From assembly GCA_003868215.1 (NCBI GenBank), contig QWDQ01000037.1, positions 124,001 to 188,000 of the forward strand: a stretch of 64,000 nt of DNA. Reading direction: 5' to 3'. The stretch is from Pseudophaeomoniella oleicola. Taxonomy: Eukaryota; Ascomycota; Eurotiomycetes; Phaeomoniellales; Phaeomoniellaceae. Made by a program: the position numbers and the translations under genes. The notes under the pieces were generated by a model. It did not search any database and was not told the origin of the DNA. It was given only the letters and a program-made list of their open reading frames with translations. Positions 41,807 through 53,883 of the stretch are shown piece by piece. The number at the start of each line of letters is the position of its first letter. Position 1 is the first letter of the stretch.

Positions 41807-44800
41807 TTAATCGCTATCTTCATCATCCACCTCATCGACTCCACGTAACCATGCTGCTCTCGCATCCACAGCTTCCTTTCGAACATCTCGCCGTGGGTCA
41901 TCAAGGACTTTCAGCAATGCTCGAAGGACTTCTGACTTTAACTGAAGCAGTGGATTCGCAGTGCTCTGCTCTGACGTAGCTTTTGAAACAGCTCCGGGTA
42001 GTTTCACCAGGAGATATGTGGACGCCTGACGACACGCAGGAACATCAATGACTACATTTTCATTGGCTCTCTGTCTTGTCGTGGACGCCGACAGAGATAT
42101 TTTGAGAAGACGTTTCACAAGAGCGTCGATATGCCCACTCTCCAGTAAAGCGGCACAATTCTCCGTCACCACAACTTGGAGTGTCTGCAAAGTCGCAAGC
42201 TTGACTGTAGCATCCGCAAGATCCAAACTTTGTAATAGGAGCGGAAGCAAGGTTGGTAATTCGGGCATTACCACTCCTTTCGGAACTGTACCCAGTATAC
42301 CTGCCAACGCGGTCAAATAATTCTCTTTCTCCGCAGGCGTGGAAGCTGCCCGGAAGGATGTTGAGATCGACGGTACCAAAGAGGTGAACAAGCGTTGAGG
42401 CGCTAACAGACGGACAACAAATTGGTTGACCGTCGAGAGAACAGGGTCAGGGAGCAAGAGTGTACGGATAGCAAGAGCGGCGGTCCGGGATGTTGACTCC
42501 GGGTAAAGCTTGGGAGACAGCAGAGTAAGGAGGCGCTGGACGTGTGGTGTTGTAGATGGAGCAAGGCGCAGGAGCAGGGCTTTGGTGATGACAAAGATCA
42601 AGTATATCCTGTTATTCGTGATTTCATCTTCGGCATTCGAATCCGTCGGACTCCTTTCTTGGAGCGTTGCCACTGAACTGTAGACAGAAGCTAAAAGAGT
42701 GTCGGCGATCGAGAGCTCCTTGGTAGGTAAATGCTTGTTGATGTATAGCGCAATCTGCCGAAGAGCAGCTAGCAACACAGCTTGCCTTTCTTTCGTCTCA
42801 ACGGTTGCAATGGACACCAGTTCCTGTAGAGTCGAGGATATCTGCTCTGGTTCGAAGCCAGGAGCTTTGATATCACGCGGCAAGGCAGCCAGGAGCCATG
42901 TAGAGAGTATCATCTTCCCACTGTAATTGGGATCTGATTTCAGGATTGACACTCCGCCGACTGCATCCCTGCCTTGCAATGCGCCCACGAGGTCGACTAC
43001 CTCGAATTGCTTGTCTTGTGGGATACTCCTTACAACAAGGCAGCTTAGACGTCCGAGAACATCCAGAACAGACTCTTCATTCAGGGCCGTCCGACTGTTT
43101 ACGTCAGCCCCGGTCGCTTTCTTCACCAAACCTTTGACGATGCGGTCGTAGTACGTCATCAAACTAGGGTCGTTATCGAGGCCCCGGCGATCCATCGTGT
43201 ACAGGACTGTCGACAAGATAGCCCTCGAGTATGCTGGCTTGTCGTAATTACTAGCTTGGAGTAGAACGTCCAGCTTGTTGAGAAGCCTTCTCATTAAGAC
43301 CTCGAATGGTTCTCTCTCCACGCTTATTTCAGCCAAACCTTCTAAAGTGCTGAAATAATCCCGCGAATTCTCGGCCGCTTCATCGTTGTCAGGTAGTTGT
43401 GCTATGAATGCAGGGAAGGTAATATCCATGATGGGCCGGGGTTTGTACTTCGAGATTTCTGCAAGACTCTCTATTGCTGTTTTCTCGAGCTGACCTTGAT
43501 TGCCAGATCCCTCCCTCAATACGAGATCGTTGAGGTGCTGTACGACTAGGCCGATTTCATTATCCTGTAATAGCCCTTGGATCTTGCACATCTTAAGGAG
43601 ACCTCTCACGGCGGTCATACGGAAGGATACCTCCTCCTTGACAGTGCTCATCAAAGCCTGGCTGTAGACTTCTAGCATTTGGTCCTTGAACTGAAGCAAA
43701 GGGTTCTCATGTCCTGTTTTACTGGCATCAGCCCAAGTACCGAATACCTCAATGCATGCATCAAGGAGCTGATTGGTGATTTCCAATAAAGCTCTCTGCT
43801 TCATAATACCTCCCGCATCTTGATAGACTGTAAAGAGAGGAGGCATAAGGGCTTGGGTGACGATGGTATAGGCTATAGCGTTGGCTGCCGAGAGGGCCTG
43901 CAGAATGTCTCCGGAGGCTTTTGCCTGTCTCTGTGCCGGTTCTTGGATGTGTTCATTGCACTCCTTTGTTATCGGCCGGAGATACTGAGCGAGGATTGAA
44001 GTCGGCCCTGTTCTCTGCACGTCTTTTGACAAATTGACGGCTATGGATTTCAATGTTTCGAGAGTCTCCTTAGCGATATCTTCCTCTTGTGCGCTGAGAA
44101 CCTCGAACTTCAAAGCATCCCATATGGGAATGGAGTACTGAGACATTATGCGTGGATCGTATGTTACCGCACATGCTCTCAGCGCTTGAAGAACGTCTCT
44201 TTTGACGTTCGCAGACGTCGAATCCAGCTTGTCAAGGAGCTGTGGCATGGCGTATGGTGCCAACAGATGTGTAGACGATATACAGTCCTTTAACCGGTCT
44301 TTCAAGTCCTGTGCCGTGATGCCATATGGGTCATTGGGCGGGGGACGGAATGTAATTGGAAAATAGGCGTAGGCAGCATCGAACAGTGTCTCGGCGTGGT
44401 TTGTGATGTCCCATTCAAGCATCAGAACCCGGATCATAGAAAAGATCAACATCAAGTTTCGAGGGTCCTTCTCTCCACTGACGAGATCGGTTATTCCGAC
44501 CAGTGACTCCTCCCCCATGTCTCGAAGCGCTTCTCGAATTAGCTGTGATAGGTAGGGGACGGTGACAATGGAGCCTACCTTTTCGATGATTTGACAAGAG
44601 CTCATTCAGCAAAGTCAATATGTGATACCTGTTTGACTGGGGCCTTGTCTGTAGATCTTGAAAATGTTGTATCAGCCTGCTCTGGAGTCAGTTCCGTCTG
44701 AAGACATGCGCCTTTCCCCCATTGTCCGATGTGACGATGCAGCGGCAAGGACGGCGGCACGCACTCACGCTCTTGCTATCATCTGTGTCATCTCATTGTT

Positions 44801-45179
44801 GAACCTGTCTAGGCTTTGTAGCTTGATCAGGCCATCTAATGCCCCCGAACCATCCTCGATCCTGTCGCAGTAGAACTGGCATAGTACCTGGATCTGCTGT
44901 CTGCTAAGGAATTTTGGATTGAGGGCATTGAGTACAGCGGTCAGGTACGAGACAGCTGAGGCTCGGATCTTGACATCGTCATCATTGATGTACTCCCCGA
45001 GTGATTGGACTACGCCGAGGAAGCTTGTCTGCCGGGTCTCTAGTTCTATGCGCCATCAGTCATGACATGTACACCGCATGGGGGGATTCTTGCATACTAT
45101 CACCGGTGCCTTTCACGATACGCGCAGCTTCCTCCTTGTCGTTCTCCACGACAAGGAGATAGTCTCGCACATCGGACAT
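41807..45179 (-). CDS. MET18: MET18/MMS19, cytosolic Fe-S targeting HEAT-repeat protein (four exons)
   Basis: Adapter of the cytosolic iron-sulfur assembly complex that delivers Fe-S clusters to nuclear proteins such as XPD helicase and DNA polymerases. Exons on the minus strand are 45179-45104, 45045-44769, 44676-44579 and 44529-41807; introns are 58, 92 and 49 bp, all phase-consistent. The spliced product has 1057 residues. It starts MSDVRDYLLVVENDKEEA, as in fungal Met18. The N-terminal domain includes VVQSLGEYINDDDVKIRASA and LTLLNELLSNHRK, then VSGEKDPRNLMLIFSM and the strongly conserved ITFRPPPNDPYGITAQDLKD. HEAT repeats follow to the C-terminal domain (about 950-1040), which in the family binds client proteins. 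The large final exon alone reads as a 932-codon open frame, but its first codons are in fact intron sequence. Confidence 0.95.
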
Positions 45180-45646
45180 CGCTTAATACAATCCACCGTA
45201 TGACGACTGACTACCTGCAACAAAGCGTCTTCATTCTCGTGTTTTTCTCTCTCAGAAATTCGGATCTCAATCCTCGTTTTGTTCGCCCCACCTCACAGTT
45301 GGACATTGCGCGATACTCGGCACAACAAAAATTGGCGAAAACCAAATCGCAGTCTACTAACGCAGTACAAAGTGATAACTAAGCATCGCCCCACCTGGCG
45401 ACGTCATGCAGTATCGATAACGATTGGATAATATTATCTGTTGCTTGCTTTTGTTGATCTAATACAATTAAAATTAATTACCTGACTGACTTGGAATTAG
45501 GTATGTACAGATTGACTCAACGTTCGTTCCCTTGGGCCAACAGCATAATATCACGCAGACGCAAGGAACAATATTGGTTGCGTGTCGCAAAGGATTCTTT
45601 CAATGCTTAACACAGACAATACGCTATCAAGCTACAGACTTAATCA
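45180..45646. other. Intergenic region
   Basis: About 470 bp between the MET18 start and the stop of the next minus-strand gene. It is AT-rich around 45440-45490. Nothing else is seen. Confidence 0.6.
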
Positions 45647-47771
45647 TCAATCGTCACTACCAATGATGCTCACTTCATCGACCGAGGCATCATCGAAATC
45701 CATATCTAGTATGCTGTCTTCTCCGTCCACATGCACCAAGCCCTGAATCATATGCCGTGATGGTGCTTGTCGCCACGTGGACACGTCGTGTATCTGAGTC
45801 TTTTTCATTTCCTCCGCTACGTCTCTGACGCTCCTACTCGTGACCCCTTTCAGATCTCGCCCTTTCTGCCATAGGTCAAGGCCGAGGTCCAGTTTGTCCA
45901 ATGCATCAGCAAAACCTAGACAGTCATGCCCCGCAGTGGCAGAACAGACTCCCAGTGTCCATCTGAATTCCTGTAGTCTTGCACTGTAGAAGTCTTCTTC
46001 TTCTTTGGTGGGACTCGTTGCCAGTAACAGGGTCCCAAAGCTGCCTATCATGGCAAACTGCGTGCGAGATCCGACAGGCCAGAAGGCGCTGATGTGGTCA
46101 GGACGGAGACGATTGCAGAAGTCAAGCGAGGAAACCAGGCGGGTTTTAGCGGCAAGGCGACAGATGTGGTGGAGAAGAGTATACGAAGTTGGAGCGGACG
46201 ACGTGGAAGAGGGAGAAAGGGATCGAATGATGCGACGGTGGAGAAGGATCTCCGTCGTGAAATACGCCAGATGGAGGAATGCCAGCGGCTTTGAAGAGTA
46301 ATGCTCAGGAACCGGTGAATTCGCCCCGGAGTTTGAGACCGAGTTGTCCATTTTCAGGCACGGTGGAAGATTAGAGTACCACTCTTTCAGCTGGAGTTGG
46401 ACTGGCTTTGCCAACGCGAGGATCTGCTGGGGGGAAGTCATGGAAGCAGAAGAGAGCGTGTAGAATGTATCAAGAACAGAAGAGAGTAAGGTCGATAAGG
46501 TGATGTAGGAGGTGAACAACTCTGCCGTTGGAGTCAGGGACGATGACGCCTCAAAATCTGTAGGTGTCAAGGGCTGCACAGTCCAGTTGGAGAGGGAAAT
46601 CAGCGATGGACGGCCGGCCGAGAAAGCTGTCCACTTATCGTGGGCGTAGAGAACCCAGGCTAAGCGTCTGCGGAGGCATTTCTGTGATTGCGCGATATTC
46701 CAAGAGAGGCAGTCCTGATGGAGGCCTAGATCATACGCGGCGGCATTGATTTGCATCGTCAAGAGCGACGAGTTCATGGAGAAGCACTGTGCGACAATCA
46801 GTGCTGCTTGGATCGTGCTCAATCTGGGTTGAATCATTGATTCCTGTACGAGATTCGATGCCAGATCCTCCAAACTTGAGATTGTGTCAGCGGTGGTCAG
46901 TCGTGTCGACAGTGATGCGAGAAGATATATAGCTGCTAATAAGGCCGGTTCGAGCTCGTGTCGGGCAGATTTTAGAGACGTGACGTCAGTGTTGCTTAGA
47001 ATTGGAAACGTCGGCTGGACATTTGCTAGATAGAAATCAATCAGAGAATGTTGGTGAGGTAAAATGAGCTTCTCCAGCTCGCCAATGCGCAGAACAGATG
47101 CATCGTAGGTGGTACTTGGCATTATCTCCATGAACGTTTGAGCATCGTATCGTTCAACTCTGGTCAAGCCACCTCCGAGAAATGGCAAAGCTTCCGATGG
47201 TAAGCTCTCGAGGAGCGACAACTCCATGTCGGTGGTGCCGCCGATGAACCGACAAGTCCTCCTATCTTGTCGGGTGAGACCGTCCTTGAGGTCAGCATTT
47301 CCAGTCGGTACGAATTCGGTATCGGTATCAGCTCTCCTCGCTTTCACGGTGGTCGGGAGCGTAGTGTGTGCACTAAAGTTGAGTCAGCTTCTTTCCCCGG
47401 TCATCCTGGAGCCGCCGAGATGATGGCACGAACCTTGTGAGGGTTTTCAATCCTTCGATAGCCTCGTCGTATGATCTCTTCCTTGATCTAACGGGTGTGA
47501 AGACACACTCCTGACGGTGGAACTCGCACGAATAACATTTACCCACTCTCTGATTCATAGCACATCTGCTGTTTCGATGTTTACAGCCCTCGCAGACGGG
47601 AGGCTGTGATTCAGAGCCTGCAGAGTGACCACTATCCCCTTTGCCCAGGGAACGATTGTGGCCCAATTGGCTTGCTGAGGAAGGTGGCCTGCTATGTGAT
47701 GACGGCGATGCACTAATAGTAACGGGGCCTGGTCGGAGGTGGGTTGCCTGCATGGCTACTGCGACTGCCAT
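45647..47771 (-). CDS. Zn2Cys6 transcription factor with fungal-specific middle domain
   Basis: Exons on the minus strand are 47771-47434 and 47372-45647 with a 61-bp intron (donor GTTCGT, which is unusual, and TTTAG acceptor). The product has 687 residues. The binuclear zinc cluster has cysteines at about 60, 63, 70, 79, 82 and 89 (C-x2-C-x6-C-x8-C-x2-C-x6-C), followed by a basic linker (RSRKRSYDE). The region from about 140 carries TRVERYDAQTFMEIMP and HQHSLIDFYLANVQPTFPIL, which resemble the start of the fungal transcription factor domain found after many zinc clusters. Further on, LRRRLAWVLYAHDKWTAFSAGRP matches its RRR...W...D core. The C-terminal 40 residues are acidic and could activate transcription. 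It may belong near the DAL81/TamA type of regulator, but that is a weak impression. Pathway unknown. Confidence 0.85.
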
Positions 47772-49295
47772 GATCCAATTTCCTCCCAGAATGCCGGGTA
47801 ATTTCTAGCAGTCAATGACCAGTGTACGACTTTAGGCGAGGGCTGAATACTATGTGTTCCGATCACAAAAGTCCCGATGTTGTAAATGCAAGGAAATCCT
47901 GAAAAGCTGACGTCCGTGAGATGTTGAATTGATCACACGTGTTAGTGAAATCAATGAGCCGGACTGTTGGCGAGACAAAGCAGTAGCATCAAGAAGTGAA
48001 TGGATCGCGTGGTCATAGGGAATAATGCTCTATAGCCTGCGCGGGTAGGTCGATCACGACGGAAGGTCGATGGTTGAGAGTGTGACTAAATTATACTGTA
48101 GGGACAGTCCTGATCGACAGGATTGTGTGGTGGTACTATGGTAGGTGAAGTGAAGATCCGGAGATGTGAAATCCAAGAATCCAGGTTCGGTTCAGTATAT
48201 CAAGGTGTTTCTCGCAACTCGCAAGGATAACGGCGTCTCCTGTGTCAATCAATGATGACGGTTGGAAACGAAGATTCGGGCCCATACGGGGGTTCCGAAC
48301 TGGGTCAATTGATAATAGATAGCGATGGAGAGATAGAAGACGCCGAATGAGGGTGAATGGATATAGGGGACCCATCCGGGCTTGTACGTAGTATCAATTG
48401 ACGATGAAATGTGGCTCTGCCTTTGACTTTCTGGTAGGCGATCTAATCAGTTGTTAGCATTCCCAGTCCCCAATGATCGAATTGAATTCAGCTATTGTAT
48501 GTACATGAGTTCTCTCGGTTCACTACTCTCAGTAAGGAAAGTGGTTACGGCCCGGCAGCATCTGGATGGACGCAATGGCCGACCTTGACAGATATTATAT
48601 CATCTCTGTTTTCCATTTTTCTCTTCAGGAGCAATTCTCATTGCCGACCTTACCTTACCTTTTCCCTCCCACTGAACCTGAAAGATTTGTGATGACGAAT
48701 GTACAGTGCATGCGAGCAACCTTGCTTGGTTATCGAGTTGTTGTGTGTCACGAAAACTCCGGTTGGGGAATGGATTTGATAAAAGAAAGTTGTGTGCTGT
48801 GGTTAAGTGACTAAGGTATCTGCCGCGCCTGCGACGTACTACTACCGTAGTACTACATACACCTTACTATGGCAAAGCTACGGACGGGGACGCTGATAAG
48901 TTATAACTACCAATTGACTTAATTACTTTCTCTCCAACCCTATTGCGTCCTTCCTTTCCCTTTCTCTTTCCCTTTCTCCTCGCATCGCCTTTGATGTTGA
49001 CACGGGCATAAAGGTTGGCTGTCGTGGGGTGTGACATGACAAGTGAGCTACATTCCATGTATTAGTAGGTACCTAGGATAGTGATTGATCACTGCGTTGA
49101 TCATCAGTAACATTGTGCTGTCATACCCACACTATGAGACATCTCTTGGATCCTTTACGACGTACAGTTGGGGGATCATGAAATAAGAGACAATTGATTT
49201 GATAACAGAATCGATATCCTCCCCCCACCATTCAGGTACCAAGCCCCATAAGCCCCATCCATCGTCTCCAGTTGCAACAACTTCGTTTGTCTACT

Positions 49296-49309
49296 GTACT
49301 ACGTAGTAC
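49296..49309. repeat. 14-bp palindrome GTACTACGTAGTAC
   Basis: Perfect palindrome containing the TACTACGTAGTA core; another member of the dispersed intergenic family. Confidence 0.85.
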
Positions 49310-49627
49310 GGAGTAACCTGTACGTAGCTTGGTAGTAAGTTATGGAGGTTATGGGCTCCCGCTGTTTAGTTATCCAGACAACAAAAAGACGGGGCTCACG
49401 GGGCAGTCGAGATGGATCTCGGGATGACACATTATAATTAAGTAACCCGTCGTCGTTTCTTTATGTCCATCGCCGCAAGGCCAGATAAGCATCGACTCCC
49501 TGATTTGTCGCTCATCAGTTTCCCTTAGGTGAGAGGAACTGCACATCAATCACCTCGGTTATTGTACTGTGTTGTGCTCTTGCCTGCCGCCAGCCTTCTA
49601 CGGTACCTACTACGTAATACAAGAGTA

Positions 49628-49663
49628 GCTACTGTACCTACTGTACCTACTGTAGCTACTGTA
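49628..49663. repeat. Four-copy 9-bp tandem repeat
   Basis: Units GCTACTGTA, CCTACTGTA, CCTACTGTA and GCTACTGTA follow one another without gaps. It lies in non-coding DNA. Confidence 0.85.
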
Positions 49664-50843
49664 GAAATAAAGTAATCAATATCGATATGATACCTCGATA
49701 CACAGGCAAGGCAGGGCAGAGCGAGATATACATCCATCATTCTCTCATTGCTGGCACTTGATATTGTCCCTGTGTTGCCTGAGTATACCGAGATGTATTA
49801 CCACTTTTGATGATGAGAGAGCGTCGGGAGAGAGGAGGCGAGAACAGGCATTTACGTAACTGCCGCTTAGGCAAAGTCTTGGTTTAATCAACTTCCTGAA
49901 CGGAGGACCTGATCTTCTCCATCCATTGGTTGATCAGCTGTACGTAGTAACTAATTAACGCGCCGGACAAACACATTCAATCGGCGAGTCCTGATATCCC
50001 GACCTCGAGCCTCAATGGTTTCTCTTCTCCGGATTCCATTACTGCATTCTGCAATCTGTAATCTGCAATCTGCAATCCGTCTTGCTTTGACTCCGTGTGA
50101 TGTTGAATGCGCAGTAGACAAATGCCAGGGCGAAAGACTCACCCGGAGAACGGACATAAGGAGATGACGTAAGCAGTTGTGATTGCCGTTATTCTCATAG
50201 TGCACACGACGGACAAATTTATAAGTGATGCTTATCAGCGAGACATATGATGCAGAGATTCCTTTCTCTCAGCTGCATAAAGATGGCCGTTAGTAACAAT
50301 CCCAGGGGAATCAAATCAATGAGATGTGACAAGAAGGTAGGATACTTGGGCATATAATAAACCTATCCAAGTACAATGTATTGGCACCGAAGCCAGTGGA
50401 CTTTCTATCCATACAAGAGACCATCAAAATGCATAATGGGTACCTATTTCGTCCATAACCACTATGGCAGGCCAGAGAGTATCGACGCGACGTTCACAAC
50501 AATCTGACAGGCTTCAGCGTTTCGGTTTCGGACGAATCATGCACCATAATACAATAGACTATATAGAATCTATACCCGAACCAACCGTTAGAGTGTGTAG
50601 CGAACCGATTGAGTGTATGAACTGCACTGCCTGACAGTGTGGGCATGGTACCAGCAGACCTGGTCGACAAAGTGGTTGCTGCGGATTGATAATGTGCTGT
50701 CGTTTCATGAGCTCACCCTCCTTCTCCCACAATCTGCCTCTGGACATACGCCCTCACTGCCTCTCCCAGTCAGTCTCGTACCTCCGCCGAGTGCGATCGT
50801 TTCTTCTGGAATGGACACCATGTCGTCCACGTCACGGTCGGCC

Positions 50844-52506
50844 TCATTCTCCTCTGTACTCGGCGATATCATCCCTCAGATCCGGAAAATCCTGGAGAAA
50901 TTCGCCCGTCAGAGTCCAAGAATTCAAATCGTTCCATTTGCGATCGAACTCCGGCCGGAAAAGCATCATCCCGGTATCATTGTCGGCTTCAAAGACCTGG
51001 TCCAATGTGTTATCTCCGCCTGGCCATTGGAATCGGTACGACGAAAGATATTTTTTCCAGAAGTTATTCAAGGTGAATTGTTGATGGTCATGGACCATCT
51101 TGATTCGGAGGGCCGGCCATGGCATGAAGTTGATGATATTGCTGCGTTCGAGATTGACTTGACCATCCACAGGCCGTAAAAACTCCGGTATAGATTGCCG
51201 GACATCGTCCGCACTCGGATCGCTGGCGGCATAAAACTTCAGACCGCATCGTAATAAGCGTACGAATGCTAGCCTATCGACTGCACGCCCTAGGTTTAGT
51301 GCTTCATGTTCCCATAAGGAAATAACATCCCACTGCGCATCGAGCGTGACCTGTCGTCGCACCACGTGCCAGCCCCGCGTCACTCCTACGATGGAGACAT
51401 GATCATCTAGATCGCGAGCGAACGGGCCGAACAGAGCAGGAAGGATGGTCGCCGTTCGTACCCAAGTGGTAAGTTGGATCCACAAAGCATGTTCCGCAGG
51501 GGCTGTTGCTTGGTCGTCAGTGTTGTAACGAAATAGAGAGCACGGTTGGCCGTGCTCTCTTGCGCTGGCGTCTTCAGCTGGACCACCCGGGTGACTTGCT
51601 CTCCGGCGTCTTATAGAAGCGGATCTCGCATTACCCAGCCCTTCCGAATGAGAGTATTCACGGTCTTGAAGGAATTGCTGGACTGCTTCCCCAAGCAGGG
51701 CCTCCTGAACAGGAAATGAGTTGAGATGTGGAAGCAAGGAACCCGGCGCGCCCTGATGGGTATCCCCTTCTATGGGAAAATGAGGGCTGTTGCTGAGATA
51801 GCGGAGCTGACCAATAATGGCCTCAACGTCGGGTATTGGTGCTGTGAGAAGGATGTTCAGCAGACCCTCGTAACCATTGATCCGTTCCATCACGTCTTCT
51901 ACGGAGTTTAGCGACAGGCTATCACTGGCTTCGCGAGCTGGTTGGTCTGACTCTCCCGCTCCCGGATGGGTTCTTTTCAATCTCTTCGCTGCTGAGACCG
52001 ATGTTCGGCTATCGTCAGACGGAGATATGTCCAGGTCGGCAAACTCGGAGAGGTCATCAACGTCGACATCCTTCCGCACTTTCTCTATGACCCCTTGGTA
52101 GATTTCAGGGCCAGTATCAGCTACAGCTTGCAGTGTAGAAGACAGTAATTGCTTGCAACGTTGCAACTCATCTTCAAGCCTATGTGCGGATGCTTTGCGT
52201 CTTTTATCGAGGCCGACATCAATGACGCAGTCATGGCCAGTCGCTCTGCAGTTTGAGCACGGCGGGGGTCCACCACTGCACTAGATGGACAGTCAGAACA
52301 AGTCTATGAAACATATCTTATCACAGGTTCGTATAGGAGATACCTACTCTAGCCTTGCGGCGTTTACATTGCTGACATGCTGCAGATATCCGCGCTGGCC
52401 GTTTCGTAGGCGGCGATTGAGAATGAGACTGTGACTTGTTGTACCCGCTAGATTGAGACATCAGGAGGGCCGCACCCGAACCCCTGGGCAGTATGTCGGG
52501 ATGCAT
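50844..52506 (-). CDS. Zn2Cys6 transcription factor with DUF3425-like C-terminus
   Basis: Exons on the minus strand are 52506-52348 and 52280-50844, separated by a 67-bp intron (GTAGGT...TCTAG). The product has 531 residues. Cysteines at about 44, 47, 54, 61, 64 and 71 form a classical cluster (C-x2-C-x6-C-x6-C-x2-C-x6-C). The intron falls exactly between residue 53 and the third cysteine, so only the spliced mRNA encodes a complete zinc cluster. A basic and coiled stretch follows (DKRRKASAHRLEDELQRCKQ). The C-terminal 200 residues (VRLLRCGLKFYAASDPS, then IPEFLRPVDGQVNLERSN, FMPWPALRIKMV and ...NSWTLTGEFLQDF) resemble DUF3425, a fungal domain that often follows bZIP or zinc cluster regions. 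An inner ATG at residue 16 is an alternative start. Targets unknown. Confidence 0.82.
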
Positions 52507-52700
52507 TAGCCCTAGTCTGGTAATCAGATATCACAGCTGTACTCATACCGTAACAGGACTCGTTATACGTCGTTGGAGGTGATCAGGGACTGGATGTGGG
52601 GTACTGGAGATGGACCGAGAATGGAGGTCGTCGATCGAACGCTCACCAGATCAGAGTTGGCCAGTACCTTGAGACAAGGGTTGACAGGACCTCCTCAATG

Positions 52701-52771
52701 AAAAGGAAAAGGAAAAGGAAAAGGAAAAGGAAAAGGAAAAGGAAAAGGAAAAGGAAAAGGAAAAGGAAAAG
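52701..52771. repeat. Hexanucleotide microsatellite (AAAAGG), about 12 copies
   Basis: A perfect 71-bp array of AAAAGG about 195 bp upstream of the ATG of the minus-strand zinc cluster gene at 52506. On that strand it is a CCTTTT pyrimidine tract, such as often marks fungal core promoters. Confidence 0.95.
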
Positions 52772-53387
52772 TTTCCCCGTTAGAGCAGCATCCAAACATC
52801 AAACCCATTCCCTTGATGTGCAATGGTGAACAGTAGTAGCGGCCGCTGCTATCGCCACTGCTACCGATAACCTTTAACAAGCGATCAAGGGAGGTGCGTA
52901 TTAACGGTGGGCTGTTTTATTGATGTGAACGCGCACGTTTGATCTGCGAGGTTGCCAATTAGCACCTTCCTTCCTGTACTACGTTAGGTACGTCGCTGGT
53001 CGTCGTTCTAGACCTCCAAATGTACCTTTAGCTTTTCTTCGCCAAAGAATGACGGAATAGGAAGACGCCAGAAGGGAGAGAGAGACGGACTATCTCTAAG
53101 TTTATGACAACCTTCCGAGTGGGTTTGTATGTGTGTGTGTGTACCATAGTTCAACGAGCGAGTCGATGAGAGACGGAGGGGGAACAACAACCTATGATAG
53201 ACCCTGTCAGGGCGGCGGAATTATAATTGCGGTAGGTCCCGCAAAAATCTCTATCAGTGATCGACCTTTTTGCCTCTTCTTCAGGACGCCTACTACGTAG
53301 TACATCGTGCGTCGCGGAAAAGCTACCCGGGCTTCTGATTGGTTCGCAGCCAACGGAGAATGTCGCATATTCATTCTCCGCTACATA

Positions 53388-53413
53388 CGTAGGAGTACAT
53401 CGTAGGAGTACAT
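53388..53413. repeat. 13-bp exact tandem duplication
   Basis: The unit CGTAGGAGTACAT occurs twice back to back in non-coding DNA. Confidence 0.85.
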
Positions 53414-53883
53414 CGTACGAGTCTGTTGGTTCTCCTGCGTGGGCATTGCTTTCACTCTTGCTCCCCGAAGATACCAAATTGCACCAACGAAATTCATAGT
53501 ATGTGATGAACGCTGATAGCGAGAGAGAAAGCAATATAGATGTGCACTGTGGCCATCTTCGCGCCATGAGCTTGCAGGTGATGTTTCAAGGAGTTGAATT
53601 GTCGATCCTTCGCGGACAAGGGTATCTACATAGTAACACATAAATCGGTCATCGTCCCAAATCATGCCCAGCCCGGGACAGACACCTTTCTAGGGTAACG
53701 TGCCGAACATTCCGCTCCGAGGATCCATCATACTTGCTCAATTGTCATTTGATCTGCCGACCGCAACGTGACATTCGCACGTCTGATGTCCGGCCGAATT
53801 GCGGTCATCAGTATTTGCAACAGAAGCACATGTCATACATCATTTCCCGAATCTCTTTCACGTTTACTGTCTGATACATGAAA

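Larger units (their letters stand above)
47772..50843. other. 3-kb non-coding region upstream of a transcription factor
   Basis: No gene supported. It contains palindromes (49066-49075, 49296-49309), a four-copy 9-bp tandem repeat (49628-49663), a three-copy 7-bp ATCTGCA-type repeat (50054-50074), and AT-rich stretches. Plus-strand frames at 50613-51179 are the reverse shadow of the next gene. Confidence 0.6.
52507..53883. other. Intergenic region with hexamer repeat
   Basis: Holds the AAAAGG array (52701-52771), a TACTACGTAGTA palindrome (53291-53302) and a 13-bp exact tandem duplication (53388-53413). Overlapping minus-strand frames between 53151 and 53665 show no domain. Confidence 0.6.

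Noticed and set aside
53151-53665. Overlapping minus-strand frames of 94-138 codons
   Set aside because: They run through the palindromes and the 13-bp duplication and show no domain.
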